Positions 22,966-32,221 of a DNA stretch of 64,000 nt are shown here, in pieces. The DNA lies in the NCBI GenBank assembly GCA_907165135.1, contig OU015569.1, positions 868,001 through 932,000 of the forward strand, in the 5' to 3' direction. The position numbers were made by a program, and so were the translations under genes. The stretch comes from Oikopleura dioica (taxonomy: Eukaryota; Chordata; Appendicularia; Copelata; Oikopleuridae). Position 1 is the stretch's first letter, and every line of letters begins with the position of its first letter. The notes beneath the pieces were generated by a model that saw only the letters and a list, made by a program, of their open reading frames with translations, was not told the origin of the DNA and made no database searches.

Positions 22966-23792
22966 CTTCTGTCAGTTTGTCTCTAGAAGAGGCCCGGCAA
23001 AGCGAGTTGTTTTTCAGTTGACGCTCACTTCTTCACTTTTCGAAGTTGGAAAGTCCGCGCCGCACTACTTTCAGGTAAATCGCGTTTTAATTAATTAGTT
23101 AATTAATTTTATTAAATTAAGAAATATTTTATTAATAATTTTTCTTCAGACGCCCGAGCTAAAAGACTGAAATACGAGGAAGCCTCAATCGAAAGAGCAA
23201 AACTCCCGAAAAGTCGTGGATGAAAACATGACTCGTAAAAACACCAAGTTCCCTCTAACGATCCTTTCAAAGGATTTTCCGTTTACTGTTACCTGAATAA
23301 AATCAATTTCCAATTTTTTATTCTAGTGAATAAAGATGCTCAAGTTTTGATAACTGGCTAGAATTTCTAACCAAGTTTTCTTCCTTGATCATCTTTTTTT
23401 CGTCTCATTTTTTGCATGTTTCATATTTTTGTCGAGCAGAATTAGCAAATACAGTACAATACAGATTCAATAAATGACTCGCGAGAACTGTACATTTCCA
23501 AGTTCTTTGAAAAATAAATAGCGCTTTGTTAAGTGACAAGCTGAGAATAATTATTCCAAACTTTCAAAATGAGCGACTTGTCCAGTGCATATTTCATCAG
23601 CTATCGACTCGTGTGTACTCCTCCTCAGTCAGCGTAAAAAGCATTTCTAGCGCCAGAGTCTTTGTTGATTCCAAAATGCTCGGAAAAGAGAGACTTTGGC
23701 CAGAAAGTGAGGAGCAATCGCGCGGATTGTATGCAAAACGAGCTCTTGAAATCTGAACAGCGGAAGCGAAGAGAAAACACGAATTGCATTAT
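22966..23792. repeat. Inverted duplication, copy 2
   Basis: This is the reverse-complement partner of 9360-10190. On the plus strand it begins within an open frame (RRGPAKRVVFQLTLTSSLFE), has a GTAAAT donor and a TTCTTCAG acceptor, and continues TPELKD-stop. A second short frame, starting MLGKERLWP, is also kept in both copies with two amino-acid changes. It may be a duplicated gene fragment or a transposon; no family is recognised. It ends about 200 bp upstream of the gene at 23994. Confidence 0.8.
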
Positions 23793-23993
23793 GCTGAGAA
23801 TTTCAAATGGAAAAAAGAAAGGGTCGATCCCGCGCAGACGAACAGATCGCTGATCAAAGCAAGCAATTAAGTAATCAGCGCGCCGTCTGCGAAAATCTCA
23901 GCTGCTTCCTAGAATAAGTAGCCCCTTCCGACCGTAATCATCAAAACAGTTTCACTTGACAGTCAAACAAAATAAAAAAAAAAACAACAAAAA

Positions 23994-24962
23994 ATGGCAT
24001 TTTACAACGAGCAAATTGTTCCGAAGCCCGTCGACGAGGATTATCAACCTTTTTCCGCTGTCGAAGAGCAACTCGCTCCTGGTGAGGAGGTCTACGACAT
24101 CAAGCAAGAATTCGTCGATGATGCTTACATCCAAGAAGATCTTGGCCAAGGCAAAATCGCGTCTCCATCTTCTGACGACGAGAGCACAGTTTTCAACTCT
24201 ACCACTGATCAAGTTTCAAGCGATGAGGAAGCTTACGATATCAAGAAAGAGTTCGTGGGGACATGTTACGAGGATCTGCCAGCCATCAAGACCGAGCCCG
24301 TTTCCGACTATGAATGTGACAATCCCGAGGATTCTGATTACGATGCTACCCTGGACGAGCCTGATTCGACTGACGCTACGTTGGAGGAGCCGTCTACTTG
24401 CGAAGAGCTCGAGGAGCTTGAAGTTGTGGAGCCTATGAAAACTGTCAACCCGGTCGAGGCCGCTGAAACTTCTTCAGGCGAACTTCCGGAAGATCTTGAG
24501 CCGGGAAATTCTCCCGTCGCTACATCAACTCCGCGAAAACCCTCATCTTCTTCCCCGTCAGCCCTGCCCTCGCCTCCATCTTCTCCATCCAAGATCGCGC
24601 TCCCGATCCCCTACATCCCAGTTCTCCTACCACCGAAGAAGCGAAACAACGAGAACTCCGAAAACCCTGGAACGGAAAAGTACACCGAGTTGCTCCGACG
24701 CCGCGTGGAAATTAAGCTCTTCGAGAAGCTCGACGCAAACCTCCTGTCTTCAATGCCCTTGTCTCCACGAACGAAAAAAGACATCAAGACTCTGCGATCG
24801 ACCCTTCGATACTGTCACCAGCGCCAGTTGTACTCCGACATAGAAACAGTCGAAGGAAAATACATGAACGACCTTTCCGAGTATCAAGTCCGTCAATATC
24901 GAAAACGAAAAGCTCATCAGCTCGAGAAGATTGCTGCGAAAAGAATGAGGAAGGGCTGTTAA
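23994..24962 (+). CDS. Acidic single-exon nuclear-type protein, unknown family
   Basis: I do not recognise this 322-residue protein. The N-terminal half is acidic and contains a repeated block (GEEVYDIKQEFV at about residue 29 and DEEAYDIKKEFV at about residue 79). A third site, IKTEPVSD, follows; all three fit the SUMO consensus hydrophobic-K-x-E. A Ser/Pro-rich middle comes next, and the last 100 residues are basic and helical (TELLRRRVEIKLFEKLD, then VRQYRKRKAHQLEKIAAKR). This acidic-then-basic layout with SUMO-type sites suggests a chromatin or transcription factor, but no DNA-binding fold can be named. An AATAAA lies just after the stop, near 24976. Codon use and the 969-nt frame make it very likely real. 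Confidence 0.8.
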   Translation: MAFYNEQIVPKPVDEDYQPFSAVEEQLAPGEEVYDIKQEFVDDAYIQEDLGQGKIASPSSDDESTVFNSTTDQVSSDEEAYDIKKEFVGTCYEDLPAIKTEPVSDYECDNPEDSDYDATLDEPDSTDATLEEPSTCEELEELEVVEPMKTVNPVEAAETSSGELPEDLEPGNSPVATSTPRKPSSSSPSALPSPPSSPSKIALPIPYIPVLLPPKKRNNENSENPGTEKYTELLRRRVEIKLFEKLDANLLSSMPLSPRTKKDIKTLRSTLRYCHQRQLYSDIETVEGKYMNDLSEYQVRQYRKRKAHQLEKIAAKRMRKGC

Positions 24963-25179
24963 CTGTACTGGGTGAAATAAATATAAATTTCACGAAATTA
25001 CAAAATCTTTTCTCCGTGAACATTTTCAAAATCTGACTGCATGAGCTGATAGAGTAGGTCCAGTTCTATATTTTTCAAGAAAAAGATCTAAAATCGAAAA
25101 GTTTTTTTTGCCGTCTAGAAGCAATTGAAGTAAATTTCTGCTGACAGCGATTGTGCAAAAAGTACCCATTACGGACTCC

Positions 25180-25577
25180 AATTTTTTGACGGAAATATAT
25201 TCTCGAGACTCTGAACTAGGGCGCCAGCTATTTTTTTGTCCATTCTGATCAGTTTATCACCGGTTTATCAGCGATCAAAGTTAGGTGAAAAATTCGCTGT
25301 GGCGATGAGCGCGGCGGTGACTAGACAGCGTGGCGGCGCTGTTGCCCACCCTAGCCTGACGCTGGAAAGGAAAATGCTTGAACGAGATTTCATTCGTGCT
25401 TGGCTAGGGTGCGCCACAGCGTCACCATGACGCATTGTCACTGCCGCGCTCCCCGTCTCATCAAAATTTTCGTCTGACTTTAATCGCTGATAAGAGCAGA
25501 ATCGCGTTATAAAAACGAAATAAAAAATAGCTGGCGTCTTACTTCAGATGCTCAAGAATATATTTCCTTCAAAAATT
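25180..25577. mobile_element. Long palindromic element, about 400 bp
   Basis: The left arm (GACGGAAATATATTCTCGAG ... GCGCCAGCTATTTTTT) is matched by the right arm (AAAAAATAGCTGGCG ... AAGAATATATTTCCTTC). The centre is also folded: a GGGCGCACC-like arm around CACCCTAGCC pairs with GGCTAGGGTG. It is almost entirely self-complementary and non-coding. Confidence 0.7.
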
Positions 25578-25971
25578 ATGCTGTTACAATGAATATTTTT
25601 TACGCTAGAGCCGTCAGTAGAAAGGTACTTCAATTGCCGTTAGACAGCTTTAGAACTTTTAAATTTCAATTTTTTTCCTCGGAGAATATGTAGCTTGGCC
25701 TGTTCTTTCAAGACATCTATCCAAAGTTTGAAAATATTTAGAGAGAAAAGATTTTGTAATTTCGTTAAATTTATATTTTTTCCACCCACTGTTAATTTTC
25801 GATGGTTGTAAATAATATACCAAAACTCAACATTACTTTCTTGTTTTATCAAATCTAATTGCAAGTAAGCCACAGAAACCATTTCTTGAAGCAATTTCTT
25901 TTAGCTTGAAGAAGCGTAAGATGTTTTTGGTTTTCGTCATTTTTATTTTGTTAATTTTCATTTGGAATGAA

Positions 25972-26607
25972 TTAGCAGGTTTTTTGGCGGGTAGAAAAAA
26001 GCAAGGCAAAATCAGGACTTTTGGAGGTGAAGTATTCGAACTCTTCGATGGAGATTCTCCCGGAGTGATCAAGATCGAGCTCTTTCATCAATCGCTCGGC
26101 AGTTGTGACGATGTCATCCTAGATGAAAATTAGTAAAGAGGAGACGAGAAAGAAGGGACGCACCTGTGAGATGATGCTTTCCGAGCCATCGCCTCGATGG
26201 GTCAGCCGTTTGACGACTCGCTTGAGATCTTCCATGCCGAGATATCCGTCGTTGTCAAAATCGTAGATAGCGAAAGCATGGCACAACTTGACCATCTTCG
26301 AGCAGCGCGGATGAAAGACCGACATCATGTCGAGAAAGTCTTCAAAAGTGAGGAAGGAGTTCTGGTCGGCGAAAATTTGAATTATTCTGTCTTTGAAGGG
26401 GTTGCACTTGAGTATGGGAAGCCGAGCGACGTCTTCAGCGCGTGCTCTGAAGTTCCGTCGCGGGTTGGGCGAATGATCGAGCTTTTGGAAATCGTCGTAG
26501 AAGGACTCGATCTCGTAGCGGGAGAAGGGAGTGAGCCGGGTGAACTCGACGAGCTCGTTGCCGCTCAGCGTTTGGTAGGGATCGTTGGAAGACTGCGTGT
26601 TTCCCAT
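25972..26607 (-). CDS. Calcium and integrin-binding (CIB) family EF-hand protein
   Basis: CIB proteins are small calcium sensors that bind integrin tails and other partners at membranes. The chain starts MGNTQSS, a good N-myristoylation signal, and then matches CIB throughout: LTPFSRYEIESFYDDF, LKCNPFKDRIIQIF and FLTFEDFLDMMSVFHP. The third EF-hand (AIYDFDNDGYLGMEDL) and fourth (ELDLDHSGRISIEEF) have intact calcium-loop acids. The first two hands are degenerate, as usual. One 50-nt intron splits the gene after ESIISQ. The end, SPDFALLFSTRQKTC, matches the family's C-terminus, and the length of about 195 residues is normal. It is the last gene of the minus-strand cluster, 307 bp after the RBM12-like gene. 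Confidence 0.92.
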
Positions 26608-26630
26608 TTATTATTGCTTGGCTTCACATT

Positions 26631-26643
26631 CTAAAGAGAAATC
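26631..26643 (-). other. Probable trans-splice acceptor before the CIB gene
   Basis: On the minus strand TTCTCTTTAG is followed by AATG, the same arrangement as upstream of NUP85, the SAC3-domain gene and the RBM12-like gene. The first ATG is at once followed by TGA, giving a two-codon upstream frame before the true start. Confidence 0.5.
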
Positions 26644-26914
26644 AAGGAGGACGCTCGTTTGCGACAAAAGGCAGCGTATTTTGATAAGCGACGGAAAAGT
26701 TGTAAATGAAGGTAACTGAATGGTTGCGGTTAAAGTAGAAACTGATAATAGACGTTGATACAGAAATTACCGCGTTATGGCGCGATGAACTAAGGACACA
26801 GGAACGTTCTTAGGTTAGCGTGAACAGTAAAGGAAAAGAGTCAGATAGGCCTTAGATACAATCAAGGGCAGCAGATCAGTCAGTAAGTGGCTACAGAAAT
26901 TGCCGGATGTAAAT

Positions 26915-29668
26915 TTAGCGGAAGCGGGGTCCGCCCATCCACGATCGCCCGCGCTGCTGAAAGCCGCCACGATGAGGGGCGCCCCTGCTCCCACCCCGTG
27001 GTGTGTGGAAGCTTTGGTCGTTGAAAGTTTGTCCACCAGAATAGCCGTTTTGAGACATAGGAACAGGTCGAGCCTTGTTGGGAGCACCATACGAAACGTT
27101 GTTATCGAAAGCTTGTCCTCCAAAACCTGTTTTAGGAGAGCCTCGGTAAGAATAACCGCCGCGATTTGGAAAACGATTTCCATTCATCTGGTGTCCTCTT
27201 CGATTCTGATGACTTCCACCATTCGATGGGCCGTTGTTTTGATGACCTCCCCCTCTGATGTTGTAGTTCTGATTTCCGTAGTTTGGTGTACCGTAGTTCT
27301 GCTCGCCAGTAGGTCTGAGAGGGCCACCTCCACGAGGTCCAGGGTTTGGATAGTTGCCACTAAGTGCTTGAGGTCTAACACTACGCGGAGGAACGCCTCT
27401 TCCACGATTTGGTGGTGTCTGGTGATAACGATTCTTTTGCGGGGACGTGTCGAAATTGTCCACACTTGTGTTGAAAGAATTCTGAGGAGTCATCGGCACC
27501 GGCATTCGAGGAGCAGAATATCGTTGAGGAGCGTTTCTCGCAGCCGGATTTTGGAAACGCATTGCTTTAGGAGGTCTGGGTTGATGCTGGGCTTGCATTG
27601 CCGGCGGTGCTTGATAAAGTTGGCTGTTTGGATTGTAGTTGGGCGGAAGGGTCGGAACTTGGGGAGCGCTAGAGCCGGACAGATTATTTGGCAGTTGGTT
27701 GGTTTGGCTCTGTAACTGCATGTAAGCTTGATGTTGGTACTCATTCTGGAGCGTCGGCGGCTCGGCAGGACTAGGCTCGCTAAAATTTAAATAGATCGAG
27801 ATGTTCGAATTCGGGACTAGTAAACTTACGGTGGCGGTAAGGGAGGGGGATTGGTAGCAGCGTTGTTCTTTTGCGAGTTTTGCAGAGTCATCATGTTCGT
27901 CATTATGTTCGACATGAGCATCAAGCCCATCGTGTTTGTGGCAGTTTCGGCTTCTTCGCTTTTCTTTTTGAGTTCTTTTTTCAAAGACTTTTGCTCGTTC
28001 GCCTCTTGCTCTTGCTGGAGACGCTTTAGAACGGACTAGAAGTGGAATCAATAATGAGAAGTGAATTGTAGAGTACCTCTTCTTCAGGTTCATTTGAATT
28101 GGAAGTGGTGGATAGATTCATTTTGATTTTAATAGCTGGTTTGTTGATTCCGGTCACTGGCTTCAGCGGCTTCAAAAAGTGTAAATTGAATTCCATAATA
28201 GAAGTCTACTTACCTTCACAGACGCTCCTTTTGGTGCAAAAAGCGCAGAGAGACCTTCATCTTCAGAAGAGGTAGTGGTGTTTTTCGACGAAGCCTGGGA
28301 CGAGTTTAATGATTGTCTAATGACTTGGAGTTACCGTGGGAGAAGGAGAAGGACTGTTGATTTTTCGGTGGGCTCGAGGGCCTTTTGCTTTTCTTAGGAC
28401 TTTTATGCTTTGTAGAAGTTTTTTCTAGTTCCTTGAGCATTTCTGTTTTTAGCCGCTCGCGCTCCTTTTCTTCTTCTTTCACGCGCTCTTCGCGTTTGCC
28501 AATGTCTTCTTTGCGTTTCCTTTTCTTAGATTTGGCTTCTTTACGTCGATCGTATTCGATCTTTTTCAACTCTTTTCGATGTTGTTGTACTCCGTGTTTC
28601 ATGTCTTCAGCTGTGATTGCTTCCAAGGAAACCGTATTGCCGCGAAACTCGCTTTTATCCGCTTTGAGGATTGCCCTATCTCTAGTAGCCTTAAAAATCA
28701 AACTTACTTACTCGAACTTGTGTAACAAAAGGTCATCGAACCTGATCAACGAACTCGACGTAACATTTGCCGGTGCACTTGCTGTCCCGCGCTTCCATGT
28801 ACAGCCCGTATTTCGTAATCTTGCACGCTTTCAACAGCTCGTGCACTAGGTCTTTCTTGGTGACTTCAGGCGCGAGCCCAGAGAGCATCACACACTGTGA
28901 TTCAATCTGCGGTGTTTCCGTTCCCTCCTGTTCTTCGGTTTCGACTTCTTTCGAATCAGAAACAGAGGGATAGACAGGTCTGATTGCGTCGGCTTTACAG
29001 CTCTCCCAAACATCACAACCCAGATGATTTACTAGTGGACGATTTTAGCTGAAAAATGATCAAGAAGATATCTACCTTTGATAAACCGTGAGCCGAAGAA
29101 TTTCTGATCGTAAGTGAGGGCCTCCTGCTTGTCGTCCACAGATTTGAACTTGATGAGTGCGTTGCCACTGTCCGTTTGTTTCACGAGTGCGATGCGAATA
29201 CCATCGAAGAACTGCACAATGTCGTCAACAGTGGCAGTAGGAGCGAGGTCGGCGAGACGCACGAAAAAGTCATTTTTAGGGGGAGGAGTTACTTCGCGCG
29301 GTCCTTTCGGGGGATTTTCTTTTTCACTCGTACTGACCAAACTCGTGATGTCGGCGATGACTTTTTTCATCTGGTCTTCGTTAGATTCCGAGACCTTGAC
29401 TTTGAAGGAGTATTCGCACTGGGCCGGTGAGAGCTTCTTCCCGTCCCGTTTGAGCGCAATTTCCAAATCTAGGAAATCATCATCGGTTAGTTCTTTTCAA
29501 AGCACATTTCGAAATACCTTCCCGGTCATAAAGACGAACAAAGACGATGCCCTTTGGTCCACCCACAATGTGGACCCCTCCATCCGGGATCTCGATCTTT
29601 CTGAAGAAGCGGCGGACATCAGAGGAGGTCGCTTCTTCGGGGAAGTATTTAATGCGAACGATAGGCAT
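26915..29668 (-). CDS. RBM12-like RNA-binding protein with C-terminal RGG/Asn-rich region
   Basis: The N-terminal domain (FFRKIEIPDGGVHIVGG) closely matches the first quasi-RRM of RBM12 (SWAN) and relatives. A second RRM follows (NDFFVRLADLAPTATVDDI ... ALIKFKSVDDKQEA), then a third (QCVMLSGLAPEVTKKDLVH ... KCYVEFVDQ). After that come a highly charged coiled segment (KKRKRKEDIGKREERVKEE), a Pro/Gln region and a long Gly/Arg/Asn-rich tail ending RSWMGGPRFR. Exons are joined by short GT-AG introns. RRMs and RGG tails bind RNA, so a role in splicing or mRNA metabolism is likely. The order of exons is clear from frame; some boundaries between 28050 and 28730 are approximate. A TTTTAG|AATG site lies 40 nt upstream of the start. 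Confidence 0.85.
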
Positions 29669-30061
29669 TTACTCTTTTAGGATTTTCTTCAGTACATCAT
29701 GCGCATTCTAAAAGACACGAGCATTCAACATGAGAGCTGCTTATCGTAAATGAGGGCCGTTCAAAATGTAGCGTTTCAGAATGTAAAGTATGAACTTAAT
29801 AATAACAAAAACGGCTTGGTAAAATAATTATTGAACTTATTTACCATCAATTCATGAAAAGTGAAAGTCAAATTCATGAAAACAAGTTGAAATAATCAAT
29901 GAATCATTAATGATGACAGTATCATTATCATTGTCAATGATAAATGTGTTTTCTGTAAATGTTTTCCTGTACTCAAAAAAAAATGCTTTACTTACATAAC
30001 TTTGTAAGGAATCCGAGATAAAATGGTCACACTTTGAGTAAAATTCTGGGTATAGTCTAGT

Positions 30062-31007
30062 TTAGTTTTTGGGGCCCTTGGATCGTCGACTTGGAATTAT
30101 CCAAACAGGAGTTTCGGTGTCACGACTGTCGATCGCATCTAAATTGGTTTTCATCACACATTATCTTTGAAAACTAGTACCAAGTGGGTTGCAGCTCGCA
30201 GAGGCGAAATGAGGCTTGCTTCCTCTCGACCCTTTGGAACCAGAGCCTCTTCGACTTTCGGAGCGCGCTTTTTCAACCGAGACCTTTCGCTCTTTCTTTT
30301 GAGGCTTGTCAACAATGACGGTAACCTCTCTTTCTGGCTCTTCCTTCTTTTTCTTCTGCGACGCTTTCTTCGGCCCCCTTGGTATTTTTCTTCTTTTCTG
30401 TAGTATGCCACGCTGGCTTGGGAACCTCATTCACAGTCACCTTTTCGTCGTGGTAAAAATCATGAAGCGCCTGGATGATTTCTGTTCGATAGATGCCACC
30501 TTGTCGAACCTTTGCAAAACTTTCTACGGCGCGTGGGATAGTATATTCCTTGTGTAAATGGAGATAGGCGCAAACAAGGAATCCCGTGCGATTGAAGCCA
30601 TGCGTGCAGTGGACAGCTACTATTTTGTCTGGATGCTCTTCGATGAAACCGTTGATCTTGCCAGCAAGAGTGAAGATTTCTCGTCGCGAAGGGATTTGTC
30701 CGTGCCCGGGCATCTTGGCTTTGATGTACTCAATATCTTGATCGTAGAGCTGCTGTTTGTCGTAGTAACGATCCGTGTTCGTCAGATCGACAACTAGATA
30801 ATACAGATAGATACAGTAACAAGAGAAAGAGTTGTTACCAAGCCCGATCTGAGGATATTTTGCAAGAGCTTCCTCCCAAGACCATCTTTTCTCTCTAGCG
30901 TAGCGGTATTGAGGATCTAAAGGCACTTTAATGGGGACGACGCCTTCGATTGTCTCTCCGAATTGAGGGCAGTTGAGCCAGTTGTCTGGCAAGCTTCTGT
31001 TTGGCAT
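30062..31007 (-). CDS. RNA 5'-triphosphatase-type phosphatase (mRNA capping enzyme N-domain-like)
   Basis: The chain matches the N-terminal domain of metazoan capping enzyme, which removes the gamma-phosphate of nascent RNA. The landmarks are LPDNWLNCP, GLVVDLTNTDRYYD, the catalytic loop VHCTHGFNRTGFLVCAYL (HCx5R) and GGIYRTEIIQALHDFY. A 45-nt intron interrupts GL|VVDL. No guanylyltransferase domain follows. Instead there is a Lys/Arg-rich tail and a last exon ending ETPVWIIPSRRSKGPKN. The catalytic frame and the tail frame differ by one base; the switch must occur near the A-rich run at about 30385-30400, so an indel or an unseen micro-intron is needed. ATG is placed directly after TTCATTCAG, a probable splice or trans-splice acceptor. 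DUSP11 (PIR1) is the alternative assignment. Confidence 0.8.
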
Positions 31008-31552
31008 CTGAATGAATTTCTTTGTGAATGAGTTTTCACTTGCAGGGAAAACAATTATTTTCGAGTTATGAATTCGAGAAATTAAAGAAAGTATTGAAGT
31101 ATTATAGAGAGTAACTGTACTGTGTACACTGTACAGTTCAACATAAAATAGTTTAAGCAGTATCAATGTGGTCCGACTGTAACGTAAAATTGTTCGACTT
31201 TAGCTTGTCGAAAAGGCGGGATAAAAGAAAGCGAATTCAAGAGTTTCCAAAACGCATTTTCGACAAGCTAAATTCGGAAAAAGGAGCCGATAAAACGAAA
31301 AGATTGGCCTTCATTTAGAAAGTTTTTTGAATAAGCTGGATACGAGAACATAAGAAAGATAAACTTAGAAGGTCAATTTGTGCAAAAAAAATCTTAAATC
31401 TTTACGGCCATGAACTTGGTGATCTTTGATTCTAAATTACAGATTCTAGAGGAAATCGGGCGGCCAGTATATATCCCAGGATACAGGAAGAGAGATGATT
31501 TACTGAGGATCAGTTACAGTTGCGGAAAACAAAAGATGCTTTTCCACGGTAA

Positions 31553-31662
31553 CTGGACTCGGCAACCTGTGCACAGACCTGAGTCTTGGTCCTGTAGCGG
31601 CGTTTTCATGAAAGCTCTTTCAGGACCCTGACTCAGGTTTGCTTACAGGTTGCCGAGCCCAG
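31553..31662. mobile_element. Palindromic MITE, family A, short copy
   Basis: This is the shortest complete copy, 110 bp, with ends CTGGACTCGGCAACCTGTG and GGTTGCCGAGCCCAG. The flanks CACGGTAA and CACAGTAT match at six of eight positions. Confidence 0.88.
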
Positions 31663-31782
31663 CACAGTATGCTGTAGGCGATAGCAGTTATATTGTTTGT
31701 ATAGGATCAATCAACAACTATTCAAATATTTTCAGAATTGAAAAAGTTAAGAAAATTTTTTCAAAGAGAAAACGAAAAACGA

Positions 31783-31993
31783 AGAGAGGGGTTATCATTC
31801 GGGCCGATGATTCGAGCCATCCAATAACTCTAGAATCTGAGCTAATGGTTAGGGTTAGGGACTGGGAACTCTTAAGGGGGGTCCGGGGGGCGAAACCCCC
31901 TGGTTTAGGCGTTAGGTGGGGGGGTCCCGGGGGCGTAGCCCCCTGGGTTAGGTTTAGACTTAGGGGCAGCCCGAACAATAACCCCCTACTACC
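31783..31993. mobile_element. GC-rich inverted-repeat element, family B, copy 2
   Basis: The outer inverted repeat is AGAGGGGTTATCATTCG on the left with AATAACCCCCTACTACC on the right. The interior has TTAGGGTTAGGG and runs of G and C (GGGGGGCGAAACCCCC, GGGGGCGTAGCCCCC). It shares about 190 bp with 21102-21297. Confidence 0.75.
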
Positions 31994-32221
31994 ACGAAAA
32001 ATTGAGAAAATAAAAAATAAGCAGCGCAGAAGGAATGAGATCAATATCGGAGAAGGTTTCGGAAAGTGGACCTTTTTGGTGAAAACGGGGCGAAAGAGAG
32101 TGACTTGTTCTCTTCCTTGATTTCAAAGCGTGTGTTTCAGTTTCAACCGAGCAAGGCCTCGCAAAAGGACTATGAATAAATGGACTTTCAGAAAGTATCT
32201 TTTGTTTCAACGAGTTATAAC

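Larger units (their letters stand above)
31010..32221. other. Intergenic gap holding two transposons
   Basis: The spacing of 1.2 kb between the SAC3-domain gene and the phosphatase gene is explained largely by a family A MITE (31553-31662) and a family B element (31783-31993). No gene is seen. Confidence 0.65.
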
